The notes beneath the pieces were generated by a model, which worked only from the letters and a program-made list of their open reading frames with translations, made no database searches and was not told the DNA's origin. Source: Mermis nigrescens (lineage: Eukaryota; Nematoda; Enoplea; Mermithida; Mermithidae). Taken from it: DNA of 64,000 nt. The position numbers were made by a program, and so were the translations under genes. Every line of letters starts with the position of its first letter. Within the stretch, counting starts at the first letter, position 1. The DNA lies in NCBI GenBank assembly GCA_036768485.1, contig JAVLUZ010000706.1, positions 186,001-250,000 on the forward strand. Reading direction: 5' to 3'. Of the stretch, positions 1 to 30,778 are shown one piece after another.

Positions 1-1183
1 TATGTGAAACAGACTATAAATTAATTGTAAATCACCATGTTCACCAAAATGTTACATTCCAGCTAAGCAGATTTCTTTGATCACTTTACAACGACTGATT
101 TTATCTTACTTACAAACATATGAATGTTTCTTGCTTTTTTTCTGCCCGTACAACAATTAGAGGGCATTGTAACCTGCGCACAAAAGTTATTCCTCATTAT
201 TAAACACATACAGAAAGTTTTATGCAAAATTAGCGGCTAGAAGCAGAAATATTTGAATTTGTATTAGCATTTTCGAAAGCCGCGCGTTTGCTGCTTTCGG
301 TTGATTTACATCAAATTGGACATAAACTAATTTACATCATCAAAAACAGTATTCATAGTTTGATATTTTGTCTTGCTGCGAACTCGCTCTCAATACCTAA
401 TCGTGTTTGTTAGAACCTGCCTTGATTTCCTGTTAATTTTCCCTTCGGATCGTACACTTTAAGTAGCACATTCAGAATCAGACGTCCAAGAAACTCAGGG
501 GCCAAATTTTGGAAGTAACATCCAAGCTGTGATTCTGCAAAATGACAAAAAGCCTAAATTTTGCGGTATGGATAGGGTATGTATGTTTGAGCTCATGTAT
601 CTCAAAAACGCATTCGTGAATTTCCTTAAAATTCTACAGTCGTAACATAACATAACTTAACACTGTATTTTCCAGTAGAACATTTTTTCCACACACAAAC
701 ACATAATGAAACGCGAAATTAAAATTATAGATAATTAGAAAATAGTATGAGACTTATTCTTGTTTACACTGTATATACTGAGAATATAGTAGGCGCATAA
801 ATTTTTGACGTAAACTTATTACATAAGTTTATAAAATATACAGAATTGAGACGGTTTTTTCGCTCATCTTGTACAAAACTCACAAAAATTTTTCACACAA
901 TTGAATGACATAGAAGTATAGAGGATGAAATTCTACAGATAACCCTTTTTTAGTTTTGAGTATTATTTTCAGTTCTTAAGTGTGGGGGTGCGAAGAGTGA
1001 AAAAATCTGAGAGTGAAAATTACCATTTCTGTTGCGCTTTCGTCTTCTGCCAACTTCTCCTCTTATGTCGGGAAAATCTTTCTCATATAAAAAAAGCACT
1101 ACGTTCCAACGGCTGCAAGTTGAACTCGATCGCTTTTGTATAATGTCAATATGGAGTAATGAAATGATCTAGCGGCTTAAAGC
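1..1183. other. Unannotated AT-rich DNA
   Basis: I find no gene, RNA or recognisable repeat here. It lies beyond the 3' end of the Na+/K+-ATPase gene. Confidence 0.5.
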
Positions 1184-1445
1184 CACACCTGGGCGTGAGG
1201 GAGATTGGGGGGTATGCACCCCCTTCCCCCCGAGAAACCAAAATACCCCCAGAAATCAAAATAACCCCGGAATTCGATTTTTAAAATATTTTTCGTTTTT
1301 TTCGCAAATTTTTTGATGCCAATGGATAGTTCTCGATGAGAAACGTCGAAAAATGGTGTTTTTCGCCATACCACCATTTTTAAGGCAATTTTTTACCTTT
1401 GAAAAATCTTGCACCCCCTCAGAATTTTCTTGCTGCCCACGTATG
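1184..1445 (-). mobile_element. Family A hAT-like MITE, complete copy
   Basis: A 262-bp copy in reverse orientation. Left end CACACCTGGGCG and right end GCTGCCCACGTATG match the termini of the other family A copies. It is flanked by a perfect 8-bp direct repeat CTTAAAGC at 1176-1183 and 1446-1453, the target-site duplication length of hAT elements. Non-coding. Confidence 0.88.
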
Positions 1446-1499
1446 CTTAAAGCTAATACTCTAACCTTATGCGAAAAAACGCGTTTTTACGTAATTTTA

Positions 1500-2050
1500 G
1501 TTTATCAACTTCTCCGGTATATTTAAACGTGCGAAGCAGGTACTCTAAAAATAAAGTATGTCTTAAGGGTTGCAGATCGCAAGGGTTAACGTTTACTCTC
1601 GGGGGTCAAAAAAACATGTTTTTATCAGCCTACTTCTCCGGTTTAATCGGGTCGGGCGTCCTATTCTAAAAATGAAGTACGTATAGCCGATTACACCCCG
1701 CATGGGTCGCATTTATCTACATTCAATATCATCTTATTTATGGAGGAGTAAAGTACTAACTTGGGGGTGAAAGGAATGTTTTTACAATCAATTTTATCCG
1801 CTATGTACCTTCTCCGATTATGAATTGGGATGTTCGGACTAATGTAAAAATGTAGAACGTCCTATGGGTTAGACATCGCAATGGGATGCTTTTCTTCACA
1901 CTTAATATTCACTTTGTCCTGAAGGCGTAAATATCTGATTCGGGTCTAACAACACAATCCGTCGGTTTTGCCGGTTATCTTCTTCCATAATGAGTTCGTG
2001 TCTGCCTCGAGATTCACACGTTCTGTTGGAAAAATTAGTTTGTACTCAAT
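1500..2050. repeat. Strongly diverged tandem repeat
   Basis: Phrases of the type CTTCTCCGG...AAAAATGAAGTACGT, followed by GGGT-GCA-TCGCA, recur at about 1508, 1629 and 1809. The spacing is irregular (120-180 bp) and divergence is high, so this is a tentative call by eye. Confidence 0.35.
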
Positions 2051-2112
2051 AGAGGCGTAAAAAAATTTACACTCGACATTTATTTTGCTCCCAAGGCTCG
2101 TGTAAATATATA

Positions 2113-2760
2113 GGTACTAGCAAAGAAAAATGCTCCGATGGAACAAAAACCGTTAATATGGGTACTTGAATTTCTTCATTGTTAAGATGTTAAAGGAGGG
2201 AACTAAGGAAAATTTCCCTATATGCGCAGAAGCCATAGGAATGTGCTAAACAGTTAGACTTCCCCTAAACAACGCAAAAATCGAAGTATATCCTGCGGCC
2301 TATACACGTTTCTGCAGATTCTCCAAAGTTATTTCGATTACGATGGCGAGTATTTTTATTACTTAATTTTGGAAAATATAAAGAAATTTTTAGTGGTTTT
2401 TCATGCAAACGATTGAGTTGGCCATGTAGGTGTAAAGTTAACACTATTATATTTTATGCCAGAACATTGTGGAAGGTCAAGATTTCATGAAATAAATAAT
2501 ACATTGATTATTTAATAGTCATGAAAGTGTGTTCAATGCTCTTATGCGAAACACTTAAAAACTTTTTGTGACTACACCCTCATTTTTCACAGGCTGCAGA
2601 ATATACTTCGATTTTTGCATTGTTTAGGGAAGTCTAACTGTTTAGCACATTCCTATGGCTTCTGCTCATATAGGGAAATTTTTTTACATCCTTAACAATG
2701 AAGAAATTCAAGTATATTTACCTTTTTTGTTCCATCGGAGAATTTTTCTTTGCTAGTTCC
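2113..2760. mobile_element. Non-coding element with ~190-bp inverted arms
   Basis: Bases 2113-2303 are repeated in inverted orientation at about 2588-2760, separated by about 285 bp. Ends are GGTACTAGCAAAGAAAAA and, on the other strand, GGAACTAGCAAAGAAAAA. Both arms include the words GATGGAACAAAAA and TTCTTCATTGTTAAG. I cannot see a target-site duplication. Confidence 0.75.
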
Positions 2761-2793
2761 TTTGTTTTATTTAATACTTCAGGCCATATATCT

Positions 2794-3100
2794 GTAGGTG
2801 GGCAGCGTCGAGAGACGCCGAGTGGTAAAGCCAACCTACGGATCTGAAGGTCTTAGGTTCGATTCCGCCTCGATGCAGTTCCTTTCGGCAGGCCAACCCA
2901 GCCTTTCACCCCTTCGGGGTCGATAAATGGGAAGCTGCACTTGTGTGGCGGAGGTTAAAACCCTTGTGACTTGCGCCCCTTGCGGTATCTAGCTGGAAGC
3001 ATCTTCGGATGCATGGGTAAAACCCACTTTGGGTGTAAAGCCCGGCCTTTAACCTTTAACTTTTAAGGGGGCAGCGCCAAAATTCTGGGGGTGTAAGTAG
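2794..3100 (+). mobile_element. Family A MITE head remnant split by the SINE
   Basis: GTAGGTGGGCAGCG lies left of the SINE and GGGCAGCGCCAAAATTCTGG right of it, together reconstructing the first ~45 bases of family A. The rest of the element is missing. Confidence 0.65.
2808..3068 (+). mobile_element. tRNA-derived SINE inserted in a family A MITE
   Basis: The head (2808-2876) looks like a tRNA: an A box (ACGCCGAGTGG) and a perfect B box (GGTTCGATTCC) at normal spacing, with 5' and 3' segments able to pair as an acceptor stem. The body contains CTTCGGGGTCGATAAATGGG, close in style to the body of some invertebrate SINEs, and the tail is a CCTTTAA-type repeat. The flanks GGGCAGCG at 2800-2807 and 3069-3076 are a direct repeat that splits a family A head. 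RNA polymerase III would transcribe it; LINE machinery supplies mobility. Confidence 0.82.
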
Positions 3101-3721
3101 CTGAAGAAATTTCTTTTTTAGTCTAGAACCCTTTACACTAAAATGATCAAAGATCAAGAAATATTGTGTTGAAAGAGAAAAAATTTACGTTTTGAGATAT
3201 TGTAGCCCTCCACATTATAAAACCAATTGCACTGCACAGAAACCAAAATTGAGTTAGATAAGCTTTAGGACATGCTAACATTAAAAAAAGCCGTATACTT
3301 TACACTTTTGTGCAACAACCATTGAGTGTAGAGAGATTTTAAGGTCAGATTCGTAATCTACAACTTAGGGGCAACATTAAAAAAATTGGCCCTCCGCAAG
3401 TTATTTGATTTTTCGGTTTACACTTTACACTCTCATTGCTAACTCGGTATTGAGTGTAAACGAAAAAGTACATCGAGTTTTTTAATTATCTATCTTTCAA
3501 AAAAGCACCGCATCTCCAAGGTGTGTGCCGTTGTTGCTGTGAGGGGGGGGGGTACAAAATTCGCACTCGCTGTGATGAAGATATAAGAAAAAAGGTGGCT
3601 AAGTATATTATAGGTAGCGCTATCGCGCGACCTATGATGTAGGTAGGTACCTACATTTCGACTTATCAAGAGACAATATATTGGTTCTCGTTAATACATG
3701 TGTACATACAAGAAAACAAAG
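3100..3721. other. 3' flank of the Na+/K+-ATPase gene
   Basis: It should contain the 3' untranslated region of the minus-strand gene. No canonical AATAAA appears in the first ~120 bases downstream of the stop. A G-run near 3542-3550 and the motif TAGGTAGGTACCTACA near 3641 are visible; no gene is seen. Confidence 0.4.
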
Positions 3722-22725
<19,004 letters not shown>

Positions 22726-23969
22726 TTTTCGAATTAATTTCGGATTATATTAAGTATGCGGTTAATACGGTACAAAATGCAACAACCCGCGACTTTTTAA
22801 AAACAACGGAAATAAATGGCAAACGGCAACGCGGACTAACTGCACTTTAATGACGCGAAATATTATTTTTCAACACTAATGCGCGATACGTATTAATACG
22901 ACATCTTTTGTTTTTACGTTTTTATACCAAAATGTGTTTGAACAGGTTTTAAAGTCTTAAGTTAGTATCGAATGAATCGCCCCGGAGCCTCAACGTAGAT
23001 CAATTTCAAAATGGATCTTTCATAAGATCACATGCGCAACCGATGCAAACGTAATCAGCATTCCTTCTCATTTAGAAACCAGAAACAACGTTTTAATTCC
23101 TTATTCGTCAGCAGATGAAACTCACTAAAAATAAAACATTTAGTAAAAAAATATGCGTCGGTTTAGGTATATTTTACCTTTGCGTATAAGAATCGTCAAA
23201 AATCTTTGTTGCATCAGCTCAAATCGCTCTAGGAATGGAATCATTGTGTAGCACTTTTTTGTATAAATATAAAACATACACACACACACACACACACACA
23301 CGCACTCAGTCGTGCATGCACATAAAGACTTATACAAAAATAAGAAGAATTGCAATTGCATATAATTATTCAAGACCGGTAGTGATAATGACCTTGCTAA
23401 ATATTTGGAGGTTCACGTGTATTATTATTATTCCGAAAATTTAGCGGAAATAAATGAAAGAAAATAAGGGAGAAAAATCAATTAAATAAGAAATAGGACA
23501 GAAAAAATACAAATACGACAGAAACCAGAGGAAATCTTATATTTAAAAAATTTAATCGTCATGCTCTTTCCAAGTCTAACACGCTTATATTATTTCCGCA
23601 GCGCTTAAAACGATAAAGGCGCAATAGATTTACTATTTTACGTCCAGTTTCAATATCATTGGATCAATGATGGCAAAAGTTGTACTCTGGGATTATTTGT
23701 CTGACGTTAAAGACAAATTTGGCAAAATGTGTCAAGAGATCTTCTTGAAATAATGTTGAAATGTTTGCTTTTTGAAATTTTATACTTAAACATTTTTATA
23801 TCGAAAATGGGTCATTGGACTTTATAAAATGCGGTATTAAGTCTCGGTGGGTAGATTTTTCCGTGCAGTGTTCTAAATTTCGGCACTTTTCATTCAATAA
23901 TCTAGTATGAAAAAGTCGCTTTAGCTTTATTTGCTATTTGAGGTTTTTTAAACGCCGCTTAAACTTATT
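22726..23969. other. Intergenic spacer between divergent genes
   Basis: This 1.24 kb stretch separates the start codons of the minus-strand Na+/K+-ATPase gene and the plus-strand glycine-rich gene, so both promoters and 5' untranslated regions should lie here. It holds a (CA)n microsatellite at 23277-23301. I see no convincing TATA box or other core element. Confidence 0.5.
23277..23301. repeat. (CA)n microsatellite
   Basis: About 12 CA units in the divergent intergenic spacer. Confidence 0.95.
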
Positions 23970-26900
23970 ATGCATCGAAGATGGTTAATTGCATTAATTG
24001 TTATCTTCGTTATGGTGCTTTTTAGTGAGGCTTATATAGGTAAATGTTCTTTCCCGATCAGCAGGAAATGGAAAAAGATTATAAATAAATAACTGTCATT
24101 CAATTAATCAAAATGAATAAAACACAAATACGTGGGTTCAAAAAAGGGTAAATTTGCTTTTTTAGTGATTTTAAAATAAGATTAAGTAGGTAGTTACACG
24201 TAAATAACGGTCCATAAAAAGGCGAACGAAACATATATCAGCTCTACCCAATAAGTGCTTCGTAACTTAATTGAAAAAAGAGTAAAAATAAAAAAATAAA
24301 AAATGTATCTATACAAAAGCTAAAGCGCCACAACTTTTTTGCCTAGAAAATAAAATCGTTCAAAAATAATGCATTTTTGGTCTTCTAAATCATTCCCATT
24401 TCATTTTATCCATCTTTTGGAACTTTGTTGGCAATGAAAAACGAATATAAGTACCAAGGAAGGTTGATTCTAAAGAGATTGAAGTGGAAAGCACTCATTT
24501 TAAGAAAACCGAAAATTTGTTAGATCGCTGTTGTATATCTGGCTTTTTTTCTGGGATCGGATGGTAAGGATTTGAAATCTGTTCAAAAAATATATCAGAA
24601 TTCCTACACTGATTTTTTGTCGTCGGTGCCATTTTTCAAGATTATTGGAACACACTAATTTCTTCATGCATTACTTAAGTGAAAACTATCAGATGAAAAG
24701 TATAAATAATAATAGAATAAATAATTAAATGAGGAATATTTAACCAAAGAATAAATAAAATAATAAGCGATAACTCATGGTAGTACTCTTATGTATGCAT
24801 AAACTTGAAAAGTTCATGGCTGAGATGCGTGGTTAAAATAATTTGACTTATTAAAAAAATTATTTTATAGGATCCTTTGGAACATCTTGTTCACCTTCGT
24901 TAAGTTGCGGAGCCAATTTTATTTGTCAAAACAGTCGATGCGTCTGCCCATTCGGTCTGAATCAGGTTGGACCGATATGTTTATCTGGCATGGGAGGCGG
25001 AATCGGTAAGCTTAAGAATTCAATTGATTATTTTTTAGTTTAGTTTAATAAGTTTTATAACGTACCAAGTATTAAAATGCATATTAACGCTTAACGTTTA
25101 AATAAAACGAATCTATTTTAATCTTATATAAATGTATATACCGTTTTTGCGCTTTTAGCCGTAGAAAAAACAGACCTTACCATAATTCCAACCGCACCAT
25201 ATTCATTACAATGAATGAAAGAAATGGCAAAAATACGCGTTTTCTCCTTGGATTTGTACTCGATTATTAGGCTTAGACTTAGTGAATGCAGGGCTCGGAA
25301 TGAGCGATTACATACAAGGCGTTAACGGACTGGGCGGCTTTGGCTACGATTCCCTCGGTTTGGGTAGCGGAAGTTACGGTCTCGGCGGTCCATATCCGTA
25401 CGGCGGAATGTACGGCGGCTTAGGTGGCGCGTACAACGGACTCTACGGCGGAGACGTCGGCATGTTCAACCCGTATTTGAATGGTTTAGGAGGAGGGGGC
25501 CTCGCAATGGGCGCTGGAGGATGCGGTATGGTGAACAGTCTTTGCGGCAGCACTCGCGTCTGCACTACGACCAGTTGCTGCTGCCCTATGAGTAAGGTTA
25601 CGTGTTTTAGTGCGAATGATGCTCCGGCAAAATGACACATTTTTCAATTTTTCTGGAAGAATTTTATTTCGAATATTTATTTAATATTTATTTATTCAAC
25701 ATCTATATAACAAATATTTAAATTTGCTTCACTTATTTTAATAACATCCCGTAAGCGCCAAAAGAATAGTTTTAAGTGACAGAAGTCATCTGAACTATTG
25801 AATTCGAAAGATTTATTGTATTTTTACGCCTGAAGCAATTTTTCCTTAAAATTATTTTTCACGAAATTAGGCCCTTCGAAACGGTCTTATCAGATCGATT
25901 CTAAATAGCGCGTTGACGTATCTTACCACCTGTGCGAAAATCGTACAATACGCCAAACCTTTTGTAGATCGATTCATAAAAAACATTTCTTCTTTGCAGT
26001 CTACGTTGCCCAGTCTCCTATTTGCTGTCCAATGGCTGGGGGTCTTTACGGCGGCGATCTCTTGAATTACGGCGGCGGTTTGATGGGCCTCGGCGGCTTG
26101 GGCGGTCTGACGGGCATGGGCGGCCTTGGTCCAATGGGTCTTGGCTTGGGAGGCCTGGGTTCGCCGGGCCTGATGGGCCCAGGCGGTCTTGGAGGCCTCG
26201 GAATGTATCCGGGAATGGGCCTCGGCTACGGTTCGTTCGGCGGCCCGTACTGGCGGCGGCTGCCCCGTTAACTTTATTATGCGGAATAATTTATGCACGC
26301 CGATGATGAACTACAATAGTGGCTATTCGTCGATGAACCTGGGCCTAAATTTCACTCCGGCTTCCGCCGGCTGCTCTCTGGGTAGTCCGTGCGGATTTGG
26401 GGCCGCGTGCGTCCAAAACGCGTGTCAATGTTCGCCAGGTTATTACATGCGGAGAGGTCGCTGTTTTACCAGAAGTATGTATTAATACAAAATACATTAA
26501 AACGTGTCAAACTTTTAATATATATTAACCTCGGCCTATATTGAAATTTAATAATTACGCTACAATGACCAAAAAATTAATTTAATATGATCATGATCAC
26601 AATTCACAATGCGAAAATGATGCATTTTAAAACGTGTCTTGTACCTAATCTTAAGAGTTTTAAATTTTCGCAAGTGTGATGTAATTCCGAAAAATCTTAA
26701 TTTTTTACGGTTTATTTGACATTCGTCAAGACGTTTTGCTTTGAAAAGTCAACAAATTTATTTCAAATACCTAAGGTGTACCATTTAGACTTAAATTTTA
26801 CGTAGTTCTTGTTCTAAATAAATCAGTCGTGTTACAAAGTCCGTCTTCATTTTCAGCATTACTTAATCTAAACGCACTCGCACTTTGCTTTTGAGTGCTC

Positions 26901-27320
26901 GAAGAGTCTATGAATTTTTCCTCCTGGCTATATTTTTGTACTGATTTTATTTATAAATTCGACAACTATTGTTTATTAGTTTAGATAACGCAATTTAATC
27001 TCATGACAAGACATGCAATTAGGGGAATTGGAGATTTAGCCCCTAAGGACTAACAGCAAATTTTCTAGGCTAAGAGGTGAATAATGTCCAAAAACGGTCA
27101 AAAATATTACGTTTCAGCTCAAAAAACTATCTGGGTGACTATCTGGCTGACCAGGGTCATGACTTTTGACTTTTGCTGACACGTTCGCTGCCACATTTCT
27201 CAATGAATACTGTAATAACTTATTTTCTCATTTGTAGGACGATATTCCAAGGACGGACTTCAGCTGAAAACAGATGTGATTAATACAACTGAGGCCAATT
27301 TGAACGGAAGGATAAATTGA
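23970..27320 (+). CDS. Secreted glycine-rich protein with two EB-like cysteine modules
   Basis: Five or six exons: 23970-24039, 24871-25005, 25271-25591, 26000-26474 and 27238-27320. Exon 1 is a signal peptide (MHRRW, then a hydrophobic core ending near SEA). Exon 2 is a six-cysteine module spaced C-x5-C-x5-C-x4-C-x-C-x10-C, like EB modules; the same spacing recurs near the C-terminus (about 26370-26460). Between them are Gly/Leu/Tyr-rich tracts (GGLGG, GGMYGG type) and a CCC cluster. The introns between the listed exons are all phase 1. Exon 4 needs a +1 frame change between the glycine tract and the second module: either a 73-nt intron (26247-26319, GT-AG, weak donor) or a 1-nt assembly error. 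With that intron the coding length is 1011 nt (336 residues). The last exon is chosen from a strong donor at 26475 and the acceptor at 27237. Role unknown; an extracellular structural, cuticle or secretion protein is an inference. I do not recognise an orthologue. Confidence 0.78.
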
Positions 27321-27402
27321 TACAAAAGTTGACTAATTACGGCATTAGATTTTGGATCGTTTGAAAATCGTGTTTTATTCCGCTAAAATATAAATTTTTA
27401 GA

Positions 27403-27408
27403 AATAAA
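27403..27408 (+). other. Polyadenylation signal of the glycine-rich gene
   Basis: An AATAAA hexamer 83 bases after the proposed stop codon at 27318-27320, in an A/T-rich context. It supports the choice of 27238-27320 as the terminal exon. Confidence 0.5.
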
Positions 27409-27462
27409 ATAAATTCCAAATTGATACGCACACCTTACACGTCAGAATCGCTCATACGTAAA

Positions 27463-28049
27463 CAAAGGCAGATCTAGTATTTTCGTAAGAGAGCTGTACC
27501 CAGCTTTTTCAAAAACAGTCGAGGTCCAAAATTTTACCCATCACTTGCGAAATAGCGTTTTTTTCGGCGTTCTACATTGTCTGATTTTATTTAAAATAGC
27601 TTGTGATGCAACATTTTTTCGAAAAATTCTAAAATTTCCTTTAATTTTTAGCGGAAAAATCATTAAATTTCTTTGACTTGTCCAAAAAAATTTGTGAAAT
27701 TAAAGCGAAAGGACGCTTAAAAGCTTGAATTACTGCTCGATTTGCTTTTGAACCACTTGACGCGGAGCGTCGAAAGTTTTTAGAATTATGCTTGCAAATA
27801 TTTAAAAAAAACTTAGCTGAAATAGCTGTATAGCTGTTTCTGCCCTTGAATCGTTTAAAACCTATTCTTTGAGCGAGAATATGGCTTCCAGGCCGCCAAG
27901 AAAATTGTCATTAAATTGTCATTATTTATTATGATTATTATTCGGCCAAAAATTGTTGCAAATTACAATTCATTCTTCATCTCGCCAACTATGTATTTTG
28001 AGCCAATGGAGGAAGGGCAGCCGCCCCCTGCCCTCTTTAATCACCCCTG
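27463..28049 (+). mobile_element. Family B element, ~587 bp
   Basis: Starts CAAAGGCAGATCTAG and ends with the CAGCCGCCCCCTGCCC block and TCACCCCTG. Body words match the copies at 15243 and 55730. Flanks TACGTAAA and TACATTCA match only 5/8, so the duplication has decayed. Confidence 0.65.
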
Positions 28050-29339
28050 TACATTCAATCAATATTGAATATGAATAACTTAGGAGGGATAAGTAATCCG
28101 ATGGAGAACGGAAAAGTCGAATATATTTCAAAATTGGAAGTAAGTTTTATTGAAGACATAAAAAATAGTACCAAGAAAAGTTTACCAACTTGCGCGAAAG
28201 TATATGCTGAAAAATTAGATTTTCTCCTACCTAGCACTCAAAAATCGAGGTATATTTTGCGTCTTTTGCGTAAATAAGTATGTAAATAAATTGAACTTAG
28301 TCGGGATAATAAATGAAATTGATCATTTTGAATTACAAAAGTTACGAATAATTTCGTTTTAAAACTGAAGCGTAATGAACCCGAATAAGCGATGTGGCAA
28401 GGGCGACTTAACAGAAGTAAGTTAGTAGACCATACCTGGAGGTTAGATTCGTACGTGTAACAGGAGGGGGTCTAGCATTCGTGTAGGGAGAATAAGGGGA
28501 TCCTCCAGGCAAAGTTGGTCGTTCCGTATCTCCCGAAGCCAAAAATTTTTGACCCCCCGTGATGTCTGGAAATAAATTAATTTTTAGCCGTTTTTGGCCA
28601 GCAATTGAAGGCCATCTACCCCTCTGCCAAAAGGGCCGGATATCCCTAATCCAAATTTGGATCCATTACATATATGTTCAGGAGGACCTGAAGTCGGTCG
28701 ATGCACTGTTGGTCGATCTAGGGGTAAGCCGATTTGGGGAAGGAGATCATAAGTGAGGTTTTTTGGGCTGAAATGACCTCAAACACTGGTTAACACAGAT
28801 GCTAAAAGAGCACTAAAGCTGCGTTATTCCACATTTTCTGGTCACTTTCAAGCACTTTTGAAAATTTTTCAATTTTTAATATGTATTTTTAGCCTTCGAC
28901 TGCCACATTTTCCCCAAAAATACCTGGTTTTTTGCTGGGGCTCCTGATCGTCAGGGCATAGCTGTGGGGGACCAGGGGGACTAATATCTTATAATTTTGA
29001 AACTATGAGTACTTTCCACAGAGGTTCCTAGAAGAAAAATTGAAAATTCTTAAGCAGTATCTGAAAAACCGCTGGAATAGATTTTAACACACTTTTTTGA
29101 GACAATAACCCAAAATTTTTTGGGTGCTTCGCGCCTTATCTTCTTATGTGCAACATATTTGTTTCGAATAATTGAAATCAACTGTTGAATTTTTACCATT
29201 GTTTTCGTCTTTAGTGTCAAGATCTCACTGAGAAAGCTCAAAAACACCATTGTTTTTGCCTATCTACAAGTAGTTGTTGAGATATTCAACTTCAAAATTT
29301 TCGTCCCCCAAGTTTAGAGGGCTAGCCACGCTAGAACTA
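28050..29339. other. Intergenic DNA with decayed repeats
   Basis: No gene is supported. Part of 28560-28900 resembles 20850-21000 (both contain a GGGCTGAAATGACCTCAAA-like phrase), so a dispersed repeat is present. A weak family C-like pair of ends (GGCATAGCTGTGGGGG near 28955 and GGGCTAGCCACGC near 29320) suggests a degraded copy. Confidence 0.35.
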
Positions 29340-30316
29340 GTTTTTTTACTACGTGTTCGGGTAAAATCCGGAAACGGAAACGGAAAGGATGGGCAAAATA
29401 CGGAAATGGAAATATATATTATTATGCACACACTTCCGTCGGGGATTTCTCCGCCCTGGGGGTAGTCCAAAGTGCCAGAAATGGGATTCCCCAAGTAGGG
29501 CCTCTCAGAGTGGACAGCGAACACCCCATCCCCATTTTCGGCAAAATTTCCCCCACTGAAGGGGGTTTAGGGGCTCGGAAACGAGGTAGCCCATTATTCA
29601 TATGAGAAGGTGATCCCGGTTCCGCCGGGGCTTTCTCCGCTCTATGGGTAGTCCAAAGTGCCGGAACTGGAGTTTCCCGAGTAGGGCTTATCAGGGTCAA
29701 CACCTCCAACCTCGTTTCCGGCAAAATTTCTCCCACTGAAGGAGGGTTTAAGGCTCGGAAAAGGATACCCCGTTATTCATATGTGAAGCTGACCCCGGTT
29801 CCGTCGAGGGTTTCTCCGCCCTATGGGTTGACAAAGAGCCGGAACCGGGGTTTCCTAAGTAGGGCTCATAGTCATTAGGGTCAACACCTCGTTTCCGGCT
29901 AAATTTCTTCTTCTGTATGGGGGTTCAGGGGCTCGGAAAGGGGTACTCCATTATTCATATGTGAAGCTGATTCCAGTTCCGTCGAAGATTTCTCTGCCCA
30001 AGAGTGGTCCAAAGTGCCGGAACCGGGGTTCCTCAAGTAGGGCCCATCAGGGTGAACACCCCCAACCCCGTTTCCGAGCCCCTATATCCCCTTCAATGGG
30101 TAAAATTTTGCCAGAAACAGGGTTGTTGGTGTTGACCCTGATTGACCCTACTTGGTAAAACCCGGTTCCGGCACTTTGGACTACCCATATGGCAGAGAAA
30201 CAATCGACGGAACCGGGTCAGCTTCACATATGAATAATGGGGTAACCCGTTTACGAGCCCCTAAGCCTCCCCTTCAGTGGGAGAAATTTTGCCGGAAACG
30301 GGGTGGGGGTGTTGAC

Positions 30317-30778
30317 CATACCTGGGTGTGGAGGGTTGGGGTATACACCCTCCAGAAACCAAAATACCCCCAGAATTCAATTTTTGAAATTTTTTGTGTT
30401 TTTTCGCAATTTTTTGATGCCAATGGATAGTGCTCGATGAGAAACGTTGAAAAACGGTGCTTTTTTCGCCATACCATCATTTTAAGACAATGTTTTTGAT
30501 TTTTTGACCTTCGAAAAATCTTGGGATCTAGTATACAATTTACCCACCACCGTTTTTTAGCCGATGTAAATAAACTACAGTGACCAAACTTTACACAAAA
30601 ATTATCAAACACGTTCTGACTCGCATCAATAGAAATAGTGTTGGTCACTGTGGCTTATTTGAATCTACAGTGTTGGTCACTGTAGCTTATTTGAATCGGT
30701 TAAAAAACGGTGGCGGGTAAATTGTATACTAGATCCAAATCTTGCACCCCCCAGAACTTTGGTGCCACCCACCTTTAG
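30317..30778 (-). mobile_element. Family A MITE inserted in the foldback array
   Basis: Reverse-orientation copy starting CATACCTGGGTGTGG and ending near GGTGCCACCCACC. It contains the GATGCCAATGGATAG phrase of family A and is itself interrupted by the family D element. Target duplication not recognisable. Confidence 0.75.
30524..30736. mobile_element. Family D MITE nested in family A
   Basis: A 213-bp element whose termini are inverted copies of GGATCTAGTATACAATTT extending about 40 bp. It is flanked by a perfect 8-bp duplication AAATCTTG at 30516-30523 and 30737-30744. A short tandem repeat of GTTGGTCACTGT lies inside. Non-coding. Confidence 0.93.

Noticed and set aside
2804..2876. A functional tRNA gene
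   Set aside because: A and B boxes are good, but no clean anticodon arm is apparent and the sequence continues into a SINE body and tail flanked by target repeats.
25867..26298. 143-residue minus-strand frame
   Set aside because: Antisense of the GGC-rich glycine exon; long frames opposite such exons are a codon-composition effect.
28065..28277. 70-residue open frame starting MNMNNLGGISNP
   Set aside because: No start context, splice signals or recognisable family; it follows a family B element and may be chance.
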